Positions 54,881 through 64,000 of a stretch of DNA of 64,000 bases are shown piece after piece. The notes beneath the pieces were generated by a model that did not search any database, was not told where the DNA came from, and saw only the letters and a list, made by a program, of their open reading frames with translations. Source of the stretch: Heterocephalus glaber. Lineage: Eukaryota; Chordata; Mammalia; Rodentia; Bathyergidae. Position 1 is the first letter of the stretch, and every line of letters starts with the position of its first letter. A program made the position numbers and the translations under genes. The stretch is from the NCBI RefSeq assembly GCF_000247695.1, contig NW_004624795.1:11906747-11970746 (forward strand). Direction: 5' to 3'.

Positions 54881-55175
54881 GAGGCCAGTGCATTGCATTT
54901 TTATGGTTTTATTTTGTTTCCCAAAAGGAGCAAGGGGCTGTGGACAGAACAGAGTTAGTGACTGCACAGGTCTGAGTGTGTGCAGTTTAAAATGTGTTCT
55001 GTCCCCGTTCTGGGAGGAGACTTTTTTGAGGAAATGTGTTATAATGAAGGCAAATGAGGTTCAGGGTCGGTTCTCAGATCCATCACCACCTTTGCTTGTG
55101 TCAGTCTCATCCGCTGGGCCTGGGCATCCCACTTCCTCCTTCCTGCTTCTCCCCTTCCTTTTTTTAAAAATAAAT
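54881..55175. other. Unique sequence
   Basis: No gene or repeat recognised. Confidence 0.35.
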
Positions 55176-55179
55176 AATG

Positions 55180-55280
55180 GGGAGCCGGGGATTTAGCTCA
55201 GTGGTTCCACCGCCTGCCTTGCAAGTGCAAGGTCCCGCCTGAGTTCGATCCCCAGTACCAAAAAAAGAAAAAAATAAAAT
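55180..55280 (+). mobile_element. ID-type SINE with small internal insertion
   Basis: The B box region carries an extra CCTGA (GTCCCGCCTGAGTTCG). Target ATAAATAATGGGGA at 55167 and 55279. Confidence 0.92.
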
Positions 55281-55458
55281 AAATAATGGGGATTGAAGCC
55301 AGAACCTTTTGCACTGAGTTATATCCTGAGCCTTTTTTTTTTTTTAAACAGGGTCTTGCTAAACTGTTAAATTACCCAGGCTGGGCTCAAACTTTTGTTC
55401 CTCCTGCCTCAGACTCCTAGAATGCTGGGATTACAGAAGTGCACCACCCCTGGCTACC
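55281..55458 (-). mobile_element. B1-dID-type dimeric SINE, antisense
   Basis: ID half (GGGGATTGAAGCCAGAACC ... CACTGAGTTATATCC) then B1 half with AACAGGGTCTTGCTAAACTG. The younger ID at 55180 split its start. Confidence 0.75.
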
Positions 55459-55499
55459 TTTCTCCTCCTATAGCCAAAAGTTGTAGCCACCTGTTTGGT

Positions 55500-55650
55500 C
55501 TCCCTCAGGCTGCTATTGTTATGGGAACGTTGGGGTCCTGTTCCATGGTGCTGAAGAATGAAGCTTAAGACCGATGGGATAGGGTGTAAGCAAATTTATT
55601 TAAAAGATACAGAGGCAAGAAAGTAAAAGACATAAAGGCAAAGAAGTGAA
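55500..55650 (-). mobile_element. Possible LTR fragment, antisense
   Basis: TGTTATGGGAACGTTGGGGT and AAGCAAATTTATTTAAAAG (reverse poly(A)-signal-like TTTATT). Weakly supported. Confidence 0.35.
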
Positions 55651-55654
55651 GTTC

Positions 55655-55765
55655 TCACTAATTTAAACTCACTAAGTAGCCACCCAGCTTCAAACTTCCA
55701 GCAATCTTCCTGCTTCAGCCTCCCCAGTGGTGGGATTACAGGCATTTCCAACCATGCTCAGCTTC
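55655..55765 (-). mobile_element. B1-type SINE, partial
   Basis: TTAAACTCACTAAGTAGCCA through ACCATGCTCAGCTTC. Confidence 0.75.
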
Positions 55766-56025
55766 ATTTTTTGAAAAGTAATGATTTGAGGGGGGAAAGG
55801 ACAGCTGATCTGGGTGTCCTGTTATTGTCCAGCCTGTCTTTAAGGGTCTGGACTGTCTCAGTATGTCACGGTATTACAACTTCTTCCATATATTTCTCAC
55901 CAGGTGGGATGAGAGGAGATGGAGATTTCACTCCCCCATGGGATCGGTTTGTTGTGTTTTCTCAGGAAAAAAACATTTCAGGCTCGTCAGTGGAAGGCAT
56001 AGGCAGAGTCAGAAATTGGGATAGA
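55766..56025. other. Unclassified sequence
   Basis: No gene; CAGGTGGGATGAGAGGAGAT and flanks may be LTR-derived. Confidence 0.3.
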
Positions 56026-56027
56026 AA

Positions 56028-56222
56028 GCCGGGCTTGATGGTGCTCGCCTATAATCCCAGCACTCTGGGAGGCTGAGGCAGGAGGATTAAAAATTCAAAC
56101 CCAGCCTGGCTAATTTAGCAACTTAGTGAAACCCTGTCTCAAACTGTTAAAAATGTAATGCTGATTGGAGACATAGCTCAGTGCAAAAGCTCTGGGTTTA
56201 CGCCCCAGCTCTGAAATAAAGA
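56028..56222 (+). mobile_element. B1-dID-type dimeric SINE
   Basis: B1 half with GCTCGCCTATAATCCCAGCA, then ID-like AGACATAGCTCAGTGCAAAA and GGGTTTACGCCCCAGCTCTG. Confidence 0.75.
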
Positions 56223-56239
56223 AATAAAATTCATTAATT

Positions 56240-56300
56240 AATTACAAAGAAGGAAAGGAAAGGGAAAGAGAAAGAGAAAGGGAGAGGGAGCAAGCAGGCA
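56240..56300 (+). repeat. A/G-rich tract
   Basis: (GGAAA)n, (GAGAAA)n purine-only stretch after the dimer tail. Confidence 0.8.
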
Positions 56301-56362
56301 TGAAATGACTTCCATACTCTGATGAAGAGTTCCAGACTGGACCACTCAAGAAAGAAGAAAGG

Positions 56363-56482
56363 ACCAGCCGGGTGTGGTGGAGCATGCCTAGAATACCAGA
56401 ACTTAGGAGGCTGAGGCAGGAGGACTGCTGTGAGTTTGAGACCAGCCTTGGCCAAGACCCTGTCTCAAAAAAAAAAAAAAAA
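56363..56482 (+). mobile_element. B1-type SINE
   Basis: AGCCGGGTGTGGTGGAGCAT through CCCTGTCTCAAAA with an A18 tail. Confidence 0.88.
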
Positions 56483-56484
56483 AG

Positions 56485-56935
56485 GAGGAGCTGAGCCTTT
56501 GTGAGTCTGCCGGGTTGGGTGGCCTTGGCTTGATGGCTCTCAGTTCTGGTTGCGGAGCCCCAGAGAACCCTTATGGTCTGAGGAGCAATTCGGTTTCCAG
56601 AAGATAACAATTCTTGCTTGGGGTGCAGCCCTGGTTCCCACTGTGGCTGGACCTGGCGGATGGTTACATCCACCATGGGAGCAACTTCCTGTTGGCCTGG
56701 CCTTTGAGGCTCTGCTTTTCCTAGAATCCAAGAGGGTTTAGGACAATGACACGCTGTGAAAGCTGACAATTAGATGTCCCTGCAGACCCTGGAAACTACC
56801 TTAGTTACTCTTATCTTGGTCAGGAAGGGGATGAGAAAGATGGAGCAAATCTAGGGCTAATAAAGCCCAGTACTGCAGAGCCTCCTTAACATGCCTGCTC
56901 ACGGAACTGAGCTGCGATCCAACCCACAGTCATTT
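56485..56935. other. Unique or LTR-derived sequence
   Basis: No gene recognised; the CAGCTGTGG-poor composition differs from the KHDC1-linked LTRs. Confidence 0.3.
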
Positions 56936-56937
56936 TT

Positions 56938-57245
56938 TGTTTTGTGGTATTTGGGATTGAACCCAGGGCTTCAAACCAAGCTACATCCTCAGTATTTTTT
57001 ATTATTTATTTACTTATTTTTGAGACAGGGCCTTGCTATGTAGTTCGGGCTGGCCTTGAACTATGTAGCCCAGGCTGGCCTCGAACTTGTGCAATCCTCC
57101 TCCCTCAGCCTCCCAAGTGCTAGGATCACAGGCATGTGCCACCACACCTGGCTGACTCAAAGTTTTGTTCTGTTTCGGGGATTGAACTCAGGACCTTGCT
57201 CTGGCCAGGCCGGTGTGGCACTACTGAGCTACATCCCCAGCCCTC
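56938..57245 (-). mobile_element. B1-dID dimer followed by ID-type SINE, antisense
   Basis: ID half 56938-56993, B1 half 57000-57153 with a GACTCAAAGTTTT target, then an independent ID (-) 57165-57243 (CTGAGCTACATCCCCAGCCC). Confidence 0.8.
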
Positions 57246-57540
57246 AAAGTTTTAAGGTAATAAAGGAGATGAAAAGCTTGAAGCCAGAGATGCCAAGATT
57301 CACCCTGCTTTTAGCCACCAATTGGGCATCTGCAGGTCCAATCTCTAGGTCCCTGTTATACCTCCGCCTTATCTCGTTCTCAGTCCTGAGGAAATTAGGG
57401 TGCCTGCCAATCTGGCTTTGTTAGTTTTCTGGCCAGGTAAAAAACTAGGAGAAGGCAACAAACTGAGTTTGGAGTTCCCAGAAAGCCTGGTCACAAACCT
57501 GGGGAAAAAGATATGGGTTCACAGATATGGATAACCTGGG
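57246..57540. other. Unique sequence
   Basis: No gene seen. Confidence 0.35.
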
Positions 57541-57544
57541 GTAA

Positions 57545-57665
57545 CTTTTTTCCTTATTTTTAAAATTTTTCTAAGTACATGTTTGCAGTATATAATGATT
57601 ACATTCGTGGTAGGGAGTTGGTACTGTATTCATCACAACCTCAGATAACTTTGATCATGCCTCAG
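57545..57665 (-). mobile_element. LINE-1 3' UTR tail, antisense
   Basis: CTAAGTACATGTTTGCAGTA, ATAATGATTACATTCGTGGT, as at 4660 and 36030. Confidence 0.65.
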
Positions 57666-57677
57666 GACTATAGTTTC

Positions 57678-57890
57678 TGGAGAGGTATGGCAGTGCATGC
57701 CTGTGATCTCAATCTTCCGGAAGCTGAGGCAGGAGGATCCGGGCAAATTCAAGGCCAGCCTGGGCTATACAGTGTGTTCAAGGCCAGCCTGAACTACATA
57801 CCAAGGCCCTGCATCAAGAAAGAAAGAAAAAAAGAAAGAAGGAAGGAAGGAAGGAAGGAAGGGAAGGAGGGAAGGAAAAAGAGGGAGCCC
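57678..57890 (+). mobile_element. B1-type SINE with expanded GA-rich tail
   Basis: B1 to GCCCTGCATCAAG, then (GAAA)n/(GGAA)n at 57817-57885, a microsatellite grown from the A tail. Confidence 0.88.
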
Positions 57891-58430
57891 AAGGAGGTAG
57901 TTCAGCGTGTGATTATTTTCCTGCCTTCTCTGCCTACCACACCCACATGTCCACTTTGAGGGAGATTTGCTTGGAATTTCCACAGGGCCATGGAGGCACA
58001 TTGGAATTGCGACTGTTCTCTTTCTGGACATAACCCACACAAGGTTCCTATCTCTGAGGGCTCAAGACCCCAGGGAGTCCCCCTGTCCCTGTCCGGGTGT
58101 GTTTGAACTTTGGCCCTTTTCCTCTCTGCCTCCTGCAATCCCTCCTCCCACCTCCCCCCGTTCCTGTTGCTCTGTGCACCAAAGACTAGACTTTCCCATC
58201 CGCAGGCTGAGCCCGGGTTGCTGTCCTTGAACTTCAAACTGATTCAGGAGAGCCAGTCAGGCAGGTGTCCTCCTTTGATGGTGTCTAGGGATCGGCCAGC
58301 CCCGGAATCCCTTCTGTTCTTTCTCCCATGAGGTTTCAGAAATTTGTTCATTACATAAAACATAAATTCAGTGTGAGGTAGGAAAAAAGAAAGATAGGTA
58401 AAATAATCACATGAATAATGTTCTTTTGTG
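57890..58430. other. Unique sequence
   Basis: No gene recognised; a C/T-rich part is at 58110-58170. Confidence 0.35.
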
Positions 58431-58431
58431 T

Positions 58432-58885
58432 GTGTGGTACAAGGATTGCACACAGTCTTACACATGCTAGGTGTTACACCCAGTGAGAGAGAACCAACCA
58501 GAGACCGATATTAAATCCACACAGTTTATCACCGGCTGGGACCGAGCTGAGAGTCAGACTCGAGCCCCGACTGGGGGAAGATTAACATATTTTATACACC
58601 TTTGAGGCCAGCAGTTTCTAGGCCCCTCTATGGGATAGAACTAGTAAAGCAAGCAAAAGGTACAGAAGCGGAACGTCCTGCTGTTAGAACATTTGTAAAA
58701 CAATAGCTGATTGTTATTTCTAAAGAGACTTTCTAAGGGGAGGAGGTTTTTAAACTTTCTCCTTCTGAGTTCATCTAAAGGGCAGGCAGGGGGGTCAAGC
58801 AGCAATATGGAGTCTGTCTTGCTAACTAGGGTCCTTCACTAGGCAAGCGCTTTACCACTAAACTATATCTGGAGCCCTTTTCATG
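58432..58885 (-). mobile_element. ID-like SINE split by a solo LTR
   Basis: GGTACAAGGATTGCACACAG and CACATGCTAGG (58432-58471) continue at 58839 with CTAGGCAAGCGCTTTACCAC to GGAGCCC; together they are one reverse ID-like unit. Confidence 0.85.
58472..58838 (-). mobile_element. Solo ERV LTR, 367 bp, 5-bp target duplication
   Basis: Boundaries are TG...CA with CTAGG directly repeated on both sides. On the reverse strand it has TATAAAATATG about two-thirds in, followed by CCCCAGTCGGGGCTCGAG, and ends in GTGTAACA. No retroviral genes remain. Confidence 0.85.
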
Positions 58886-58894
58886 TCTTATTTA

Positions 58895-59385
58895 TTTATT
58901 TAGTGAGACAGGGTCTCACTATGTAGCCCAGGCTGGCCTCAAATTCACAGTGATCCTCCTGCTTGAGTGTTGGGATCATAGCCCTGGGCTACCACATCCA
59001 GCATTATTTCTTTTATTACTTACTTACCTATTTATTTATGGTCCTGGTGTTTGAACCCAAAGCTACACAAGTGCTCTACCACTGAGCTACATCCTCAATC
59101 TTTATTTTGAGACACGGTCTCACTAAGTTTCTTAGGTTGGCCTTGAAGTTATGATCCTCCTGTTTCAGCTTCCTGAGTACCTGGGATTACAGACATGTTC
59201 CTCTACATCCAGAAGTATTTCAGTTTGAGATACTTTTTTTTTTTGGTTTTTTGAGACAGTCTCAGTGTATAGTTCAGGCTGATTTTGAACTATGTACTCC
59301 AGGCTGGCCTCAAACTCATGGTGATCCTCCTGCCTCAGCCTCCCAAGTGCTGGGATCACAGGCGTGTGCCACCACGCCCAGCTCC
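58895..59385 (-). mobile_element. Cluster of antisense B1 and B1-dID SINEs
   Basis: B1 58895-59005; dimer with ID half 59036-59100 and B1 half 59104-59213; full B1 59239-59383 with two CAGGCTGGCCT-like repeats. Confidence 0.85.
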
Positions 59386-59464
59386 TCCTTTCTTGAATGA
59401 TCCAGTCTGGAACTCTTCATCAAGACGTGGCTGTGCTAGAGTCATTTCATGCCTGTTTTCTTTC

Positions 59465-59690
59465 TTTCTAATTAATTAATTTTATTTATTTATTGTAGTA
59501 CTGGGGAGGGAACCCAGGGCCTTTGCACTGAGCTACATCTCCAACCGGCTTGACATTTTTTAAAATTTTGAGAAAGGGGCTCACTAAGTCGTTAAATTAG
59601 CCAGGCTGGGTTTGAATTTGTAATCGTCCTGCCTCAGCCTCCCAGAGTGCTGGGATTACAGGCGAGCACCGCTACACCCAGCAGTTTTAG
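59465..59690 (-). mobile_element. B1-dID-type dimeric SINE, antisense
   Basis: (ATTT)n tail, ID half (GTAGTACTGGGGAGGGAACC ... CTGAGCTACATCTCC), B1 half 59570-59686. Confidence 0.8.
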
Positions 59691-59693
59691 ATA

Positions 59694-59780
59694 CTTTTTT
59701 TTTTTGGTACCGGGGAGGGAACTCAGGACCTCGCACTTGCCAGGCAGGTACTGTACCACTGAGCTAAATCCCCGGCCCTT
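59694..59780 (-). mobile_element. ID-type SINE
   Basis: GGTACCGGGGAGGGAACTCA through CTAAATCCCCGGCCC; target GTTTTAGA(T/C)AC. Confidence 0.9.
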
Positions 59781-60000
59781 GTTTTAGACACATTTTTGCC
59801 TCTAAAAGTTCATCTGGTCTTCATGGAACTCTGTAATGGAGACAGAACTAACACGTGACTCAAGAGTGAGCTAGACAGATACTAGAATGCTGCTAACGAG
59901 CCTGTGGTTACAGGTGAGGCCCAAGTTAGGATGCCGTCTGGAATTGCCACTGAGGGGCGGGTCAGCTTCCCTTTTGACAGGAGGCCCCAGTCTCTTAAGA
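59781..60000. other. Short unique spacer
   Basis: No gene seen. Confidence 0.35.
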
Positions 60001-60002
60001 AG

Positions 60003-60200
60003 GAAGGGAGGTGGGTGTGGTGGCCCATGTCTGTAATCCCAGATTCTCAGCAGGTGGAGGCAGGTTAGCAAGTTTGAGGCTAGCCTGGGCAATTTAGCAC
60101 GATCCTGTCTCTAAAACCAAAAAGAGCTAGGGGTGTAGAATGTACTACGGCACAAGACCCAATACCACACACACAAGATAGAGAGAGAGAGAAAGGGAGC
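60003..60200 (+). mobile_element. B1-dID-type dimeric SINE, diverged, with (GA)n
   Basis: GGTGGGTGTGGTGGCCCATG to CTGTCTCTAAAACC, then a relic ID half and an (AGAG)n tract at 60179-60196. Confidence 0.7.
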
Positions 60201-60334
60201 TATGTCATGTCTTTGTTTATTCATAACAGCCTTTTGCAAAAAGGACTTGAAGAAGCAAAGTATATCTAGACAGGTTTTACCTATACTAGTTAAAAATCTG
60301 ATGTTTCAAAAGGAAAGCTTCAAATGAAATATTA

Positions 60335-60708
60335 TTATTTAGTCCTGGAATTGAACCCAAGGCCTTCAAACTTAGCTACATCCACAGTCCTATTTATTTA
60401 TTTATTTTGAGATACAATCTTGTGAAGTCACTAGGCTGCCCACACTGAGCTCAAACTTGTAAACTGTCCAGGCTGAGGTGTGATCCTCCTGCCTCAGCCT
60501 CCCAGAATGCTGGGATTATAGGCGTTTGCCCCTTGGCTGGCCTTCCTGTGTTTTAGGTACTGGGATCGAGCTAGGTATGGTTCTACAGGCCAGTAATCCT
60601 AGCCCTTGGGAGGCTGAGGCAGGAGGATCACACGATGGCAGCCCTGGCTATATGATGAGGTCAAGGCCAGCCTGAACTACACAGCAGGGCCCTGCCTCAA
60701 AAAAAACA
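60335..60708. mobile_element. B1-dID dimer (-) then B1 (+)
   Basis: Dimer: ID relic 60335-60392 and B1 60400-60540 on the reverse strand. B1 on the + strand 60568-60705 with its internal duplication. Confidence 0.8.
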
Positions 60709-60709
60709 A

Positions 60710-61160
60710 AGACAAATGAAAAAGTACAGGTACTGGGGTAGAGCCGCAACACAACACAGCCCAGCACTCCAAGGTCAATCAGGGCTGGGGATCCATTTTC
60801 CTGATGCGGTGGCATTTCAGGACCTCATATGACCTGTAGGGGTCACCACGTCCTGGCCAGTGCATCACTCCCTGGACCACGAGGGACATGCACTACCTCA
60901 GCTTTACTTTCCTAAGGAGTCACAAATGGCTACCCTGAACTCTTAGAAGAGGCCATGCCAGGACAGGAGGCCGGGAGAGCGTGGACAAACATGGGCAGGT
61001 CAGAACCATCTCTGTTCTGGCGCCGGCTGTTGTCCTTCAAGGAAGAGGTAACTGAGCACCCGAGTCACACTGGCACCACCCTTCTGATTTGGCTACAAAT
61101 CCAAGTTACCATGACGCCCTCAGAGTCAGTCCGCTACAAATCAGAGACTGCAAGAAAGCA
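60710..61160. other. Unique sequence between repeat block and convergent 3' end
   Basis: No repeat recognised from here to the window end. A + frame 60955-61179 is without known motifs. Confidence 0.4.
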
Positions 61161-64000
61161 CTCACTTTTCAAATTGTAATTTTATTATAAAGGATACAAA
61201 TCAGAGCCGGCCAAAGAAAGGGACATACAGGGCAAGGTCTGGGAGGGCTTTAAACAGAGCTTCTTGCCCTGTACCCATGGAGCCTGCGATCCCCCTCCTG
61301 GCCCAGCTGAGGTCACCAACCAGGAACCCCTTGGAGCCTCTCCGTGCACCACCGGATCACAGTTTCATGTTGTTGGCAGGACTGGCTACATGGACGGGCT
61401 GAGGGACTGGCCGGGTGCAGGGGGGCCATCCCCAGGGCCCTCCGTCCCAGAGCTCAGGATGGCTCAGAGCCCCAACCCTCAGCCACACCCTGTCCTCCTG
61501 AGCAGCCCCGTCCTGGGCCATCCCATCTGCTGCCACACATTCAGATGCGTGGAGGACTCATGGATAACAGAGACACCTATCACTCTGGGAATTCTGAGAG
61601 CAAGGACTCAGAGCCACTCTGTCCAGGAACCAGGGACAGAAGCAGCTACCTGATAGACAGCAACCTTGATCTCGCATCTCCTACAACTCCTACTCCCATC
61701 CAAACAAAGATAAGACCCCCTGAACAGGGCCTGCTGCTGGGCTCTTGTTTCACTTCTTAGCAGAGAAATGTTCAAGCCTATCCAACAGTAGTAAGAATAG
61801 TGAGCCCTCCATTCCCACTGCTGTTGACTGGTCATCTTCCTGTGGTTTCTTCGCTCCCTAATCCTCCCCAGGCACTGACCTGCAGTCAAGCCCAGAAGTC
61901 CTATCAGTCTGAGAGCTCTTCATCCACAGCTTCCCACACAGCAGGCCACCAGGCCCCCGCCCAGGCGCAGGCAGCCAGAGGCTCCTGAGCAGCAGCCCTC
62001 AGAGCCGGATGCCTCATCCGCCAGGTCCAGGAGCCCTGCCCACTACATCACAATTCCAGAGAGAACATCCGACAGCACTTCAAAGTTCCTGAGCCACAAT
62101 AGCCAGCCTTGCCCTGGTTATAGCCATGATTATCTCCTGAAAGAATCAATTCCTAAGGAAAACAATAATAATAAGCTCAAGACATAATACTTCAAATATT
62201 CTAGATTAACTAAAACCACTAGTGGGTGGGGGAATAAGGTAAAAAGATTACATATCAATATTAGTCAGAGTAAATACAACAGGCACAGTTGGCCAGTCAG
62301 TCTTGAATACTACGAGGCTTTTCGTTTGTCATGCCAGAGTGCCTGAGGCAGTGCCGGAACCTGCACCCAGGAGGGGGTTTTATGTTAGTGCTTCTGGGGA
62401 TTTCAGATACTTCTGCAGGATACTGGGGATTTTCTGCTCTCCCAGTACGAGGCATCTCCACAATGCAATGGGGAGAGTGGGGAAAGAGCCATCCCTTACC
62501 TTCTCTCCTGGCTGAGTCTCCAAAATGAGAAGCTTCGTGGATACAAAGGCTCCTGCCACCCAGGGCCCTCCTCTAACTGGGCCGGCAAAGCTGGACCATG
62601 AGAGGCCTCACCACTGCAGAGGCAGCGGGGTGTGCACCTCAGCCTGCAACTGCAAAGCTCCTCGCACAGGGCTTGGCTTTGGTGACTCGATTTTCTCCCC
62701 AATACAGAGCCACAGGCTCCTCTGTCCTGAGCTTCACATCTGCCAGTGAAGAGCCCTCTCTGTTGTCCCCATCCAGCTGAAGACAGCCCTAGCGGGACCC
62801 TGGGATACCTCTGGCATCCTTCTCCCCTGAGCCCAGCTATCTCCCGAGTGTGACTTGGCTTCAGACAAGGCTTCTGTCTCACAAGATCCATGAAGATGCT
62901 TCTGGACATCTTCAAGACCAGACAAGCATCCATCACCAGAGAACTTTTTTTCCTCAGAGCAAAGGAAGAAAACCGATCAGTTATGGCAGGGACATCTTCC
63001 CTACAAAGATTCTTCCTCTCCCAAGGAACTGAAAATTCTTCCTGGGAGAGGACGCAGGTCACACATCCGTCAGGAATACCAAGGGCTCAGAGCCCTGGCA
63101 TTCCAGCACCAGGCCGAGTTGTGTTTCATTCTCAGTGGCCACATGAGAAAGCCTGGGGTCCCTCATTTCCCAACGGTGACCTCTTCTCATACCCTAAGAT
63201 GCTCCAGAAAACCCAGAGCTGAACTCATGTCACAAGAAGTGAAGTTCTTCACATTTTGGGGGTGGGAACTTTACATCCTGACATTAGGTTATAAGGGGTG
63301 CGGGGAAATTCTTCCAACCCATCCCCTCCTATCCCTTAGTGGCCCGGCTCATTTTCACTGCATGAAACACCACAGGGATAATAGCCATTTGTCTGGGCCT
63401 CTTTCGATCATTCCTTCCCCGAGCCTTAAAAGTCTTCCTGCCCTCTAGCCTGGTCCGTGTGGCATCCAGAATTGGCTAGAGAGAGGAAGACCATGGAAGG
63501 GGCCAGGGCCAGCGACAGGCCTCGCACTCCCAAGGGTGTCAGTGCCACGTCTTCAGCCTGTGGCCAGGGATCAACAGAAATATTGCCGTCTCCCACCGGG
63601 CTACCTAGGAGGCCCTTCGGGTCATAGACAGTCACCCGATGGTGTCAGCGGCAGCCGCACATGGCCCGGCTGCGTGACAGCACGCTCAGGATAACTGGTA
63701 CAGCTGGCTGCTTGACTATGTCAGCCATGGAGGCATGGACAGCAGTCAGTCCGATGTGACCACCCGGGAGGAAGGTGACCAAGCCAAGATGCTCTGGGCC
63801 GGGGCTCTGGCCCCAGGGCCTTGGCGATGGGAGGTAAGGAGCCAAGGTCTGTGTGGCAGCAGGTACATCTTTGGCAAGATGCCTCTCGTAGCCCTTCGGA
63901 GAGGCAGAAAGTTCCATGCAAACTGAACCGGGGTGGCCTGGACATAACACAAAGCCCACACTGCCCAATTCAGGTCATGGAGCCTGAACTACAAAGGTTC
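61160..64000 (-). other. Probable 3' UTR of a convergent gene, possibly TRIM25
   Basis: Over 2.8 kb of repeat-free, moderately GC-rich sequence, in sharp contrast to the SINE-dense region before it. Reverse-strand frames (for example 62496-63062 and 63645-63968) lack SPRY or other domain motifs, so no coding part is claimed. In human, TRIM25 is the next gene 3' of DGKE, in opposite orientation, with a long 3' UTR. The identity is inferred from that synteny, not from sequence. Confidence 0.4.
61181..61186 (-). terminator. AATAAA polyadenylation signal on the minus strand
   Basis: TTTATT on the + strand, within AT-rich context (reverse TTATAATAAAATTACAATTT). Cleavage would fall around 61150-61170, where repeat-free sequence begins. 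Confidence 0.5.

Noticed and set aside
57817..57885. GA-rich tract as a regulatory GAGA element
   Set aside because: It directly continues the A tail of a B1 SINE and is best explained as microsatellite growth.
62496..63062. 188-codon reverse frame as the TRIM25 C terminus
   Set aside because: No SPRY-domain motifs are visible; more likely chance openness in a 3' UTR.

Overview
The window is nuclear DNA from a mammal, almost certainly a rodent. Young tRNA-derived ID-type SINEs (A box near TAGCTCAGTGG, B box near GTTCGATCC, 3' end GGTACC plus oligo-A) and 7SL-derived B1 elements with an internal duplication occur roughly every 500-1000 bp. Several B1 copies carry an ID-like unit at their 3' side, the layout of the dimeric B1-dID SINEs known from several non-muroid rodent families. 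A beaver-like or other non-muroid rodent fits best, but I cannot name the species from the sequence alone.

Region 1 (about 1.8-30 kb) is the complete coding part of DGKE, diacylglycerol kinase epsilon, on the + strand. A CpG island promoter lies at about 1.78-2.5 kb. Eleven coding exons (2481-2944, 13456-13615, 15814-15933, 18020-18163, 18594-18751, 19231-19282, 20987-21100, 21938-22009, 23018-23145, 23786-23897, 24364-24567) join without a frame break into 575 codons. All introns I checked follow GT-AG. A long AT-rich 3' UTR follows and contains a perfect CTCF core motif at 25895-25908. Introns hold ID and B1 SINEs, antisense LINE-1 pieces (including ORF1 remnants at 8.3-9.4 kb), a MaLR-like LTR and MIR relics.

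Region 2 (about 30-60.7 kb) is a repeat-dense, lineage-specific block. Its centrepiece is an inverted duplication of a KHDC1-family (atypical KH domain, oocyte/embryo-type) gene: a minus-strand copy at 36.0-37.7 kb and a plus-strand copy at 49.5-51.2 kb, about 12 kb apart. Each copy has an endogenous-retroviral LTR immediately 5' of its start codon, in antisense orientation to the gene, with a consensus splice donor that could join an acceptor just before the ATG. The plus copy keeps a 168-codon frame with a C-terminal hydrophobic segment. The minus copy is cut to 132 codons by a divergent patch of about 65 bp in otherwise near-identical sequence. Beside the plus copy lie a GLOD5 retropseudogene (51308-51754) and a decayed piggyBac transposase (52.2-54.1 kb). 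Several LTRs are scattered through the block, including a 367-bp solo LTR inside an ID SINE with a 5-bp target duplication.

Region 3 (about 60.7-64 kb) is nearly free of repeats and has a minus-strand AATAAA at 61181-61186. In human, TRIM25 converges on DGKE from this side, so this may be the 3' UTR of TRIM25; no TRIM25 coding sequence is visible.

In short, an ordinary housekeeping locus (DGKE) is followed by a rodent-specific insertion zone that seems to have gained a KHDC1-like pair with LTR-derived upstream sequence, and then the probable tail of the next conserved gene.
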